Source of the DNA: an uncultured Methanobrevibacter sp.
GTDB taxonomy: Archaea > Methanobacteriota > Methanobacteria > Methanobacteriales > Methanobacteriaceae
Assembly (NCBI GenBank): GCA_902782595.1
Contig: CACZNW010000199.1
Location: 1-17,733, forward strand
DNA: 17,733 bases
Direction of reading: 5' to 3'
Numbering within the stretch: the first letter of the stretch is position 1; every line of letters begins with the position of its first letter. Below the pieces are notes generated by a model that saw nothing but the letters and a program-made list of their open reading frames with translations, was not told the origin of the DNA and ran no database searches. Shown piece by piece: positions 7,596 to 14,587 of this stretch. The position numbers and the translations under genes are program-made.

Positions 7596-8303
7596 TTAAT
7601 TAAAATTACTGTTTCTCCTTGAAATAAGCCCTCCAACAGCCACTATCACAAGCACAAGTATTAGGGCACCGATCAGTGAGTATGGTGAAGCTATTGATAT
7701 TGCTTCCATCGGATTTTGAATCATCGCTGTGATGTTTGGTAGAAACAGTGCTGACAGAAGGAAATAAATTCCTAAAAAGAACATAAAATTGCCTAAAACA
7801 ATAGGATACGGCTTATCAATGAACTTGACCAGATAATTTGAAGCAAAGTAAGTTATGATAATTGTCAAAACCAAAGCCACAGCCACTATAGCACTTAAAT
7901 TCATTAATCCCAATCCTACGGTAGGTGCAACAAGCATTATACTTACAATGATGGATCCAAAACAGCAGGGACACGGTGCAACAATCGCCATGCATGTTGC
8001 TGCAGTTGTGTTTTTCTCAAATACCTTATACTCACGTATTGTGAAAATTCCGGCCAGAATCATTATTATTGCCATAATCAGGAAGAATTCAAAATTGTAA
8101 GTGTAAATCAAATCGGTAATCTGCTTTGTGAAAAATGAAGAAATTTCAGTTAAGATTAAAACTCCACCACCATATCCGATTGATACCAAAGCTAAATATC
8201 TTTTTGACATGTTCGCAAGGCCTGTTGCAAGGCCCAGTTTGACTCCAAAAATTAAAACGGCCGAAAGAATTCCGACCTGCCATAACATATTAATTGCATC
8301 CAT
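7596..8303 (-). CDS. DUF2162 polytopic membrane protein with an intramembrane CPCC motif
   Basis: A 235-residue protein with about 6-7 membrane helices, full length for the DUF2162 family as I know it. A cysteine cluster sits at the start of the fourth helix or so: Cys104, then PCPCCFGS with Cys111, Cys113 and Cys114. Clustered cysteines and prolines in a helix suggest metal or redox chemistry; transport of a metal released outside the cell is one possibility, but no activity is known to me. The overall shape (two similar halves of about three helices each) recalls small LysE/CcdA-like transporters, without clear proof. It is second in the operon: its ATG follows AGGTGA and lies 9 bases after the CobN-like stop. 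In the bacterial hmu operons the gene in the same place is hmuT (recollection, unverified). Confidence 0.8.
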   Translation of the reverse strand: MDAINMLWQVGILSAVLIFGVKLGLATGLANMSKRYLALVSIGYGGGVLILTEISSFFTKQITDLIYTYNFEFFLIMAIIMILAGIFTIREYKVFEKNTTAATCMAIVAPCPCCFGSIIVSIMLVAPTVGLGLMNLSAIVAVALVLTIIITYFASNYLVKFIDKPYPIVLGNFMFFLGIYFLLSALFLPNITAMIQNPMEAISIASPYSLIGALILVLVIVAVGGLISRRNSNFN

Positions 8304-8312
8304 TTAATTCAC

Positions 8313-11300
8313 CTACCGTTTATTTTCAAATAATTTATCTAAATCCTGAACTTTATCCTTATCATCTTCATTTCTAAAGTATCCGACAGCCACAACCATA
8401 ATTAAGCATAAAATTGCTATAACTGCAGCCAGTGACAGCCCCACTTCACTTGCTGACTGTGAAGTTATCGGATTAATTTCTATTGACTTTTTAACATCCG
8501 CCCCCTGTGCTGAAGAACTTCCTGCCTGAACGGATTCGGAACCTTCACCTACATTTGAAAATGCTTCTCCCTGTGAATTGTCTCCGCTTTGAGGAGTGGA
8601 TTGGGAAGTTGTGGAACTTGAATTTGTCATTACTGTAGCTGAAGAGGTTGAACCCTCAACCGGATTTTGGGTGGAAGCCTCTTTTTGGGCCAAATCTGTG
8701 TCGGATTCCGGAGGCTGTGTTGCCTGAGTGTTGTTTTTAAATACCGGATTTTTAGTTGCTTCATAGAGTTTAGGAAGCAATTGGGCCAAAATATCCGGAT
8801 TTACATACTGCACCGCCCACTGCATCATGGCAATATTACCGCAGCTGCAGTCACAGCATGCAACACCATTCTGAACGGTTGCCTGAGCCCAGGAATTTGC
8901 AATGTCTCTGATTGTGGCTTCATCAGCATTCCAGTATCCTTCATGAATAGTTGTAAGCATTGTTCCACCCATTGAAATAAATGAATATGCATTGTTTCCG
9001 CTCATCAGCCAGTCCTTAATTCCTATACCATATTTGTCCTTGAAATAAGTATTGTAAACTCTATTCCAGAGGTCATTAGTAACTGCTGATGATCTGGTTA
9101 CCTGCCATCCGTGAAGATTGCTTATGAATTTATTTGACATGTAACGTGCTCCACTGTAACCTTCATTCATCATTCCCTTAATCCATTCGGGATTATCGTA
9201 TCTTGCAGCGATTTCCTGATACATCACTTCTTCCAGACTTGATATGTATGCCTTATTTTTATCCGCATACATCAATACATTGAATTTCGGAGTTTTTCCT
9301 GAGATTTCTTCAACTGTCATGGAAAGTCCTCCCCAGTAATCGAAGAAATCATCATTATCCAAAACACCATACTGATTGGTGTTACGGCTGGCTACAATCG
9401 TATCCGAGTTTGACAGTGCCCTTAAAAATACCAGAGGGTTGGTGTCACCCCAGTAGTTTTTAGAGTACATGTTTCCCATCCTTCCAAGGTAGAAATCAGC
9501 CAGTTCACTTGTATCATTCCATGTCCATGACATTGATACCAGTTTTGAAATTCCGGCACCATAATCTCCGTTTGGAGGTGCAAATATTCTTGTTATTGCA
9601 CATTCGCCGGCATAAGTTGCATTATAACCCACACTTAAGTAGTAGAGAGCATCCTCAATCCAGTGTTGTGCAACATAATTTGAACTTAAAGGCTCATTTG
9701 AAACACCGTAATAGTTAATGCTTTTCATTACTCCTTCAAGAGCTTCCTTAAGCTGAGCTCCATATTCTGAATTCATAAGATTTTGATTTTCAGTTATTGT
9801 AAGGTATGACCTTGCAAGGGCAACCCTATATGCATTATCCATTAAGATTGACTGTGAGGAGTACAAATCCCTGAATAAACCGCTGGTAATCACTGTTACA
9901 TCTATTCTTTTTTTATCCCATCCGTCAGGACGTGTCAAATCATCCAGTTTGATTATTTCAGGCATTGCACCTACCTTTTTACCTGTAGGGTTTCCTTCAT
10001 CATCATAGCCTGCACTTGATGAGTCTGTCCAGACCGGCTTCATGCCTAAAAGATAAAGGACTGTTGAAACCAGTGCTCCATCATCCCTTGCGGTTTCAAC
10101 ACACCAGATACCCATGATAATCTTTTCTGTAGTGTCATTCAAGTCATTTAAAGTTAACAGTGCAAGGGTTTTTGCATATTCCCATGCATCCATTGTCGGA
10201 AGTTCACTTGACTGATCCTGGAACATGTTTTTACCTGTCGGAAGTATTGCAGGTTTGACTACAAGTTCACCACCCTCTCCAACTGGAACATATTTACCGT
10301 TTAAACCGTCAAGCATTGCATCCATTTCGTTTTTAATTGAGAAATTTATCAGATCAATGTATTTTTTAGCCAGATTAAGACATGCCACGAAGTTAGAATT
10401 GTCCACCTTTGAATTTTCCTTCAGTATAATATTTTTAACCGTATCGACATCATTGGCAATCAATAACTTAACGATATCATATGATTTGGTTAAGACGAAT
10501 TCCCTTTCCAAAATTGACAGGTCAGAGTATATTTTTGAGTAGTAGCATCTTGCAAGCTCATCGAATAAATTAATTACACCCTGATTGTTTTCAAGTACAA
10601 AATCATATGAAAGCATTGCTGAAACCGTACTTGCAATGTCATCGTCCGACCAACTTTCACCTAATGCGTGAAGACCCAAAGGATATAGGGTTGACTGCAT
10701 AGTGGTCAGGAAATTATTTACTTTTTCGATTAGCAAATCACTAGATAAGGTTTGAACCTCATCCTTTGTCAAACCTAGATTGGTTGAGTAATCATTGTCG
10801 GTGATAATCTGGCGCAGCCTGTCCGGATTATTCAGACTGTTAGCCAATACAGTCAAGTTACCGTATAAATGAGTGTAGGACATTGGAGAGGTTAAATGTG
10901 AAATAATAACTGCAAATCCTCTTCTTTTAGCCTGAATAGCTTCACCTAAACCATCAGCAATATAGAAATATAACTGTGGAACATCACCGACTACAACAGA
11001 CCCGTAATCGGTGGCTGACAGTAAAATCTCTTTTCCGGGAAGCCACTCGTGAGTGGCGTGTCTTCCAGTGAAAATCATTGCATTGGAATATTTAGTCTGC
11101 ATATAATAATATGCCGCCAGGTACTGGTGAGTAGGAGCAACAGCAGTACAGTGATAGAGGTTTTCAATGTCTGATTCCCATCCCCTTTGAGGTTCAGGTG
11201 CAACAAATATATTTCCAAATGTAAGACCCGGAATTACGAAATAATCTATCCCACCCCTGTTTACAACCATTACATTTCCAGGTGCTTCACCCCATCCGTT

Positions 11301-13295
11301 TAAACCTGAAACATTGAGGTTTTTAAACTCATCGAAATATTGTGAAAACAGCGCAAAATATTTCTCATCTTTGGTGGCTGTGTACTGCTTTAGGGCATTT
11401 ACAATATTTGTTAAAACGCTTTTGGACACCTCTTGATTTTCATCGGGGAGAAGGGCAACAACCTGATTATACCAGTCATCGATGGTATCGCCGATTGTTA
11501 CTGTATAGTCAAGTTCAACGGCACGTCTTGCAAGTTCACCTATATATGCTACCGGACCCTCCCTTACCTGAATTTTAACAATTTCATCAAGTGAATTGAA
11601 CCATTCATTGTATTCGTCAACCGGCAAAAGTGTAACACCTGACTGATTGGCCAATTTTTCAAGTTCACCCGGCGCCCATGTAGCTACATTGATACCACAT
11701 TTAAGCATTAAATCTTCAAGTTCACTTACGTTTTTCGGCAATTCACCGACATTATATCCTTCGCTTTTTAAAGTGTAGAGAATATTATAAATACTTTTAA
11801 TAGTATCAAGATAACTGGAACCGATATTCTGTTTTCCTGGAGGATAATTGTAATAAATAATTGAAATCAACTTGTCTGCATTGCTGGTGTATTTTAAATC
11901 AACCCATGAATCTATTCTGTCTGTAAACAGCTCCACATTTCTCTCATATGGAATATATGTAACGATTCTTGCACCTGTCAAGTTAGAAATATAACTGGAC
12001 TGACCTCCGATGAATGCAGCATCAATAATCCCCTGAGCTTCAGCGATTGTAATATGCCACCATTTGTCACTTCTCTCAGTGGTAAGTCCTGTTGAGCCCA
12101 ACTCCCACATTTCATTAGAAACATAGTCTGAGTGAACTGCCCTGAAAACAGGTACTCCCAAATTTTCAAAGAAGTCTGTTGCATATGTGAAGTTTTCACC
12201 TCCAACACCATATGCAACCATTGAAACAATTGCATCAACATATGTTTCATATTTGGAGGCATTGTTTAAAAAACCGGATATATCACTGCCGGCACTGGTC
12301 CATGATTCAACCATTACCCTTAACTGCTCGGCTGAACCCCCTGCCGCATAAACCGGTATGACATTATATCCTTTTGATTCCAGTGATTCTATAATGGCAT
12401 TTGTCGGATGCATCTGCTGGGATGAAATGTACATTGTACTTTCAAGGATTCCGACTGTACGGGTTTTTGACTTATCAAAAAATACCGCAACATATTCGTC
12501 CAGTGAATACCATCTGTCGCGAAATATTCCATAACTTTTCGAACCGGTGAATGTTGGAGCGTTATATTCGAAATCGTAACCTAAAATATTTAAAGTAAAA
12601 AGTATCTGATTTTTAAGGTTTTCCTTATCGTTGATGTCTTTATAAAGAACCATCTGGTTTAAAATATTGTCAAATCCGGATTCTTCAATGTATCTACTTA
12701 CTTCATTGAACCCCAATCCCCTTTTTGTATTTTTAAAATAACTGATTAATTCATCGTTGCTGTAGGAAGTGAAAATCTTTTGATAACCTATTGTATTGTT
12801 TCTAATCAGATTGACTGAACTTGATTCGGAGTTAAGATTGCCTGATGGAGGCTCCAAAATTAAAAACAGTTCCTTGTGGGATAAATTCGGATATTTGCCT
12901 AAAAGTTTTGTTAATACTGAATCCACATCGGTGCTAATCCATTCACCTATGAATGCATCTGAATTTTCAAATAACATGTGAAGTTCTTCTTCATCCATGT
13001 CTTTTACCTGATCACCGCTTCTTACAACCAAATTGAATCCGGAAAGATTATCTCTATTGTATATTTCATCACATGCCGAATCTATAATGTTTGTTCCAGG
13101 GTTATCTGAAACAATGAAAACCGTTTTATTTCTAACATTGCTTTCCTTTAAACTGTTCGAATCATCAACTGATATGGAATCACGAGAATTATCTTCCAGA
13201 GTCAAGTTGTCATCACTTTGGGCGAAAGTTACCTGAGCAAACATGAAAAATGACAACAAGATAATTATCAAGAACAATTTTTTATGACTATCCAC
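8313..13295 (-). CDS. Exported, membrane-anchored CobN/BchH/HmuS-family chelatase-like protein
   Basis: A 1660-residue protein. Residues 1-25 are a signal peptide (MDSHKK, hydrophobic core, TFAQ). Residues about 35-240 are a Rossmann-like N-terminal extension (FIVSDNPGTNIID, AFIGEWIST). The CobN core follows: VGILESTMY near 278, the signature TGRHATHEWLPGKE (His746, His749), ISHLTSPMSYTHLYGNL, LPTGKNMF, NDDFFDYWGGLSM and NPEWIKGMMNEGYSGARYM. A cysteine cluster CCDCSCGN covers 1480-1487. A Ser/Gln-rich linker (about 1515-1612) leads to one helix (about 1618-1640) and a charged 20-residue tail. CobN and BchH insert Co or Mg into tetrapyrroles in the cytoplasm with ATPase partners; none is encoded here and this protein is outside the membrane. 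Neighbours instead form an ExbB/ExbD-like motor, as with bacterial HmuS, a haem dechelatase. Substrate and metal are unknown. It starts with GTG at 13295 behind GAGGGGTT; an upstream ATG hits a stop at once. Usual annotation would be cobaltochelatase subunit CobN, which is probably misleading. Confidence 0.88.
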   Translation of the reverse strand: MDSHKKLFLIIILLSFFMFAQVTFAQSDDNLTLEDNSRDSISVDDSNSLKESNVRNKTVFIVSDNPGTNIIDSACDEIYNRDNLSGFNLVVRSGDQVKDMDEEELHMLFENSDAFIGEWISTDVDSVLTKLLGKYPNLSHKELFLILEPPSGNLNSESSSVNLIRNNTIGYQKIFTSYSNDELISYFKNTKRGLGFNEVSRYIEESGFDNILNQMVLYKDINDKENLKNQILFTLNILGYDFEYNAPTFTGSKSYGIFRDRWYSLDEYVAVFFDKSKTRTVGILESTMYISSQQMHPTNAIIESLESKGYNVIPVYAAGGSAEQLRVMVESWTSAGSDISGFLNNASKYETYVDAIVSMVAYGVGGENFTYATDFFENLGVPVFRAVHSDYVSNEMWELGSTGLTTERSDKWWHITIAEAQGIIDAAFIGGQSSYISNLTGARIVTYIPYERNVELFTDRIDSWVDLKYTSNADKLISIIYYNYPPGKQNIGSSYLDTIKSIYNILYTLKSEGYNVGELPKNVSELEDLMLKCGINVATWAPGELEKLANQSGVTLLPVDEYNEWFNSLDEIVKIQVREGPVAYIGELARRAVELDYTVTIGDTIDDWYNQVVALLPDENQEVSKSVLTNIVNALKQYTATKDEKYFALFSQYFDEFKNLNVSGLNGWGEAPGNVMVVNRGGIDYFVIPGLTFGNIFVAPEPQRGWESDIENLYHCTAVAPTHQYLAAYYYMQTKYSNAMIFTGRHATHEWLPGKEILLSATDYGSVVVGDVPQLYFYIADGLGEAIQAKRRGFAVIISHLTSPMSYTHLYGNLTVLANSLNNPDRLRQIITDNDYSTNLGLTKDEVQTLSSDLLIEKVNNFLTTMQSTLYPLGLHALGESWSDDDIASTVSAMLSYDFVLENNQGVINLFDELARCYYSKIYSDLSILEREFVLTKSYDIVKLLIANDVDTVKNIILKENSKVDNSNFVACLNLAKKYIDLINFSIKNEMDAMLDGLNGKYVPVGEGGELVVKPAILPTGKNMFQDQSSELPTMDAWEYAKTLALLTLNDLNDTTEKIIMGIWCVETARDDGALVSTVLYLLGMKPVWTDSSSAGYDDEGNPTGKKVGAMPEIIKLDDLTRPDGWDKKRIDVTVITSGLFRDLYSSQSILMDNAYRVALARSYLTITENQNLMNSEYGAQLKEALEGVMKSINYYGVSNEPLSSNYVAQHWIEDALYYLSVGYNATYAGECAITRIFAPPNGDYGAGISKLVSMSWTWNDTSELADFYLGRMGNMYSKNYWGDTNPLVFLRALSNSDTIVASRNTNQYGVLDNDDFFDYWGGLSMTVEEISGKTPKFNVLMYADKNKAYISSLEEVMYQEIAARYDNPEWIKGMMNEGYSGARYMSNKFISNLHGWQVTRSSAVTNDLWNRVYNTYFKDKYGIGIKDWLMSGNNAYSFISMGGTMLTTIHEGYWNADEATIRDIANSWAQATVQNGVACCDCSCGNIAMMQWAVQYVNPDILAQLLPKLYEATKNPVFKNNTQATQPPESDTDLAQKEASTQNPVEGSTSSATVMTNSSSTTSQSTPQSGDNSQGEAFSNVGEGSESVQAGSSSAQGADVKKSIEINPITSQSASEVGLSLAAVIAILCLIMVVAVGYFRNEDDKDKVQDLDKLFENKR

Positions 13296-13367
13296 AATTA
13301 ACCCCTCATAACTTTTTAAATATGCATATATTATTTTATAATAAAGTGAATAATATATATTTTGATT

Positions 13368-13412
13368 AAAGTATTACTAAATGGCCAAATTTATACAAAA
13401 AAGTAATACTTT
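13368..13412 (-). promoter_or_regulatory. CobN-operon promoter: TATA box framed by an inverted repeat
   Basis: A perfect 10-bp inverted repeat, AAAGTATTAC (13368-13377) and GTAATACTTT (13403-13412), with a 25-base spacer. Centre-to-centre distance is 32 bases, about three helical turns. Within the spacer the minus strand reads GTATAAAT (complement of 13389-13396), a good TATA box. Transcription would start near 13365, leaving about a 70-base leader. A dimeric or tetrameric regulator bound to both arms would cover the BRE/TATA region and start site, so repression is the simplest reading. The regulator is not encoded in this window. Confidence 0.55.
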
Positions 13413-13487
13413 TTCAAAAACAACCTACAAAATATTTATTACATTATAAAATCAAAATAATCAATATTAACAACTGGGGATAATTTA
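13413..13487 (+). promoter_or_regulatory. Promoter and ribosome binding site of the coiled-coil gene
   Basis: The divergent plus-strand gene has AT-rich TATA candidates at about 13431-13442 (AAATATTTATTA) and 13443-13452, and a CTGGGGAT ribosome binding site a few bases before the ATG at 13488. The operator arm at 13403-13412 lies just upstream, so a shared regulator might also touch this promoter. TATA choice is uncertain. Confidence 0.4.
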
Positions 13488-14255
13488 ATGAAAGTCGGGA
13501 AGGGTATTGTAAAAAAATATTCAAGAGAATATAACAGAACACTGAAAAATGGTCAAAGAAAAAAATACACAACAGAACAAATCCAAATTACCGTAGCAAA
13601 AAACGAAGACATATATGAAAATAAAGAAGAAGTTCTAATTATCCCAAATTCAGAAATTGAAGAATTTAAAAGTAGAGAAGAGCAAAATGAAACATTAAAA
13701 ATTGCAAACTATCTACATGCTGAGGAAGTGAACGAATTGGAAAAACAACTCGAGGAAAACAATAACCAATCTACTTTTGAATACAAAAAAGAAATTGAAG
13801 TGTTAAATGCAACTGTAAAAGAACAAAAAATTGCATTAAGCGAAATGGAAGAAAAATATAATACTCTTCATGAAAATACCCTCAACACCCTGAAACAGGA
13901 AAACGAAACCATAAAAGAAAAAAATTCAAAATTAACAGTTGAAAATGAAAATCTGAAAGGAGAATGCTTAAAGCTGAAAGAAGAGCAAAATTCACTGCGT
14001 GAAAGCTACCATCAGATTTCGGCGAAATACGACCATTTAAAACAGGAAAATCTTAATACAAAAACAAGTTATGCTGAAATTTATGAAACAAATGAAAATT
14101 TAGAAAAAGAATATGATGCTTTACGTCTGGAATATAATGATTTGGTTGACAGATATAATGAACTGCAGGAGGAATTATACAATATCAAATCCCATCACAG
14201 CAGGGATGAATATCTCGCTTACAGAGTAAAGGAATTCATGTTAAAAAGATACTGA
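13488..14255 (+). CDS. Coiled-coil protein of unknown function
   Basis: A 255-residue soluble protein. Residues 1-60 form a small beta-rich, basic head (KVGKGIVKKYSREYNR, TTEQIQITVAKNEDIYENKEEVLIIP). Residues about 62-240 are one long Glu/Lys/Asn-rich coiled coil with clear heptad patterns (repeated LKQEN and ENLK-like stretches). A short tail follows (DEYLAYRVKEFMLKRY). There is no signal peptide or membrane helix, so it should be cytoplasmic. The head looks like a conserved domain that I cannot name; it has no Walker motif, so this is not an SMC ATPase. The protein may be structural or a scaffold. It is divergent from the CobN operon, separated by 192 bases, and its stop codon TGA directly abuts the stop of the opposing zinc-ribbon gene with no base between. 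The start is well supported by CTGGGGAT. Confidence 0.75.
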   Translation: MKVGKGIVKKYSREYNRTLKNGQRKKYTTEQIQITVAKNEDIYENKEEVLIIPNSEIEEFKSREEQNETLKIANYLHAEEVNELEKQLEENNNQSTFEYKKEIEVLNATVKEQKIALSEMEEKYNTLHENTLNTLKQENETIKEKNSKLTVENENLKGECLKLKEEQNSLRESYHQISAKYDHLKQENLNTKTSYAEIYETNENLEKEYDALRLEYNDLVDRYNELQEELYNIKSHHSRDEYLAYRVKEFMLKRY

Positions 14256-14528
14256 TTATTCATCATCCTGAAACTCCGGATTCCATCTTTTCAGACTGGG
14301 AATGAAAAATGCAGTGATTCCGGTTGCCTGAGTTTCAGCAAGTCTGGGATTTTTCTCCATCATTTCATTGGTTTTTCGAACAATCATCTCCTCTAAAGTA
14401 ATGTCAGGTTCTGTGTATTCACCATTCTGATAACAGTCCTTGCAGAATTCCGGGTTTAAACTGCCGTCCTTATTTGTTCCATAATCTTCTTTTACAATCG
14501 GTTGCCCACATGAATTACAAAATCCCAT
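14256..14528 (-). CDS. Small putative zinc-ribbon protein
   Basis: A 90-residue protein opening with a four-cysteine zinc ribbon: C4-x2-C7 (FCNSCGQPI) and C29-x2-C32 (FCKDCYQNGEYTEPD). This matches the family described as putative zinc ribbon domain (zinc_ribbon_2 type). The C-terminal half is helical (ITLEEMIVRKTNEMM) and ends RWNPEFQDDE. Close relatives are widespread in bacteria and archaea with no assigned function; they may bind metal only for structure. The start ATG at 14528 follows a weak GTGGTTT. It is convergent with the coiled-coil gene (stop codons abut) and lies downstream of the fae-hps terminator, so it probably has its own promoter in the narrow AT-rich gap. The frame is complete. 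Confidence 0.8.
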   Translation of the reverse strand: MGFCNSCGQPIVKEDYGTNKDGSLNPEFCKDCYQNGEYTEPDITLEEMIVRKTNEMMEKNPRLAETQATGITAFFIPSLKRWNPEFQDDE

Positions 14529-14546
14529 CTAAACCACTCAGTTTTT

Positions 14547-14587
14547 AAAAAAAAAATTAGAGGTAAATTAGAAAAATTCTAATTTAC
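14547..14587 (-). terminator. Intrinsic-type terminator of fae-hps
   Basis: Directly after the fae-hps stop codon lies a perfect 11-bp inverted repeat, GTAAATTAGAA (14563-14573) and TTCTAATTTAC (14577-14587), with a 3-base loop. On the minus strand it is followed within 6 bases by a run of ten T (complement of 14547-14556). Hairpin plus T-run is a convincing terminator for minus-strand transcription. Confidence 0.8.

Noticed and set aside
8667..8975. 102-residue plus-strand Cys-rich open frame antisense to the CobN-like gene
   Set aside because: Its cysteines are antisense readings of the linker and cluster region of the CobN-like gene; that gene has strong motifs throughout, so this is chance.
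11978..12262. 94-residue minus-strand open frame inside the CobN-like gene
   Set aside because: It lies wholly within the CobN-like coding region in another frame, with an amino-acid mix (Met/Leu/Gln/Ser) lacking any domain and no ribosome binding site; it is a shadow frame.
8313..13295. Assigning the large protein as the cobalamin-synthesis cobaltochelatase CobN
   Set aside because: It is exported and membrane-anchored, is about 400 residues longer than usual CobN, and its neighbours are a proton-channel set, not cobalamin-synthesis genes or ChlI/ChlD ATPases. Family membership is kept, the pathway is not.
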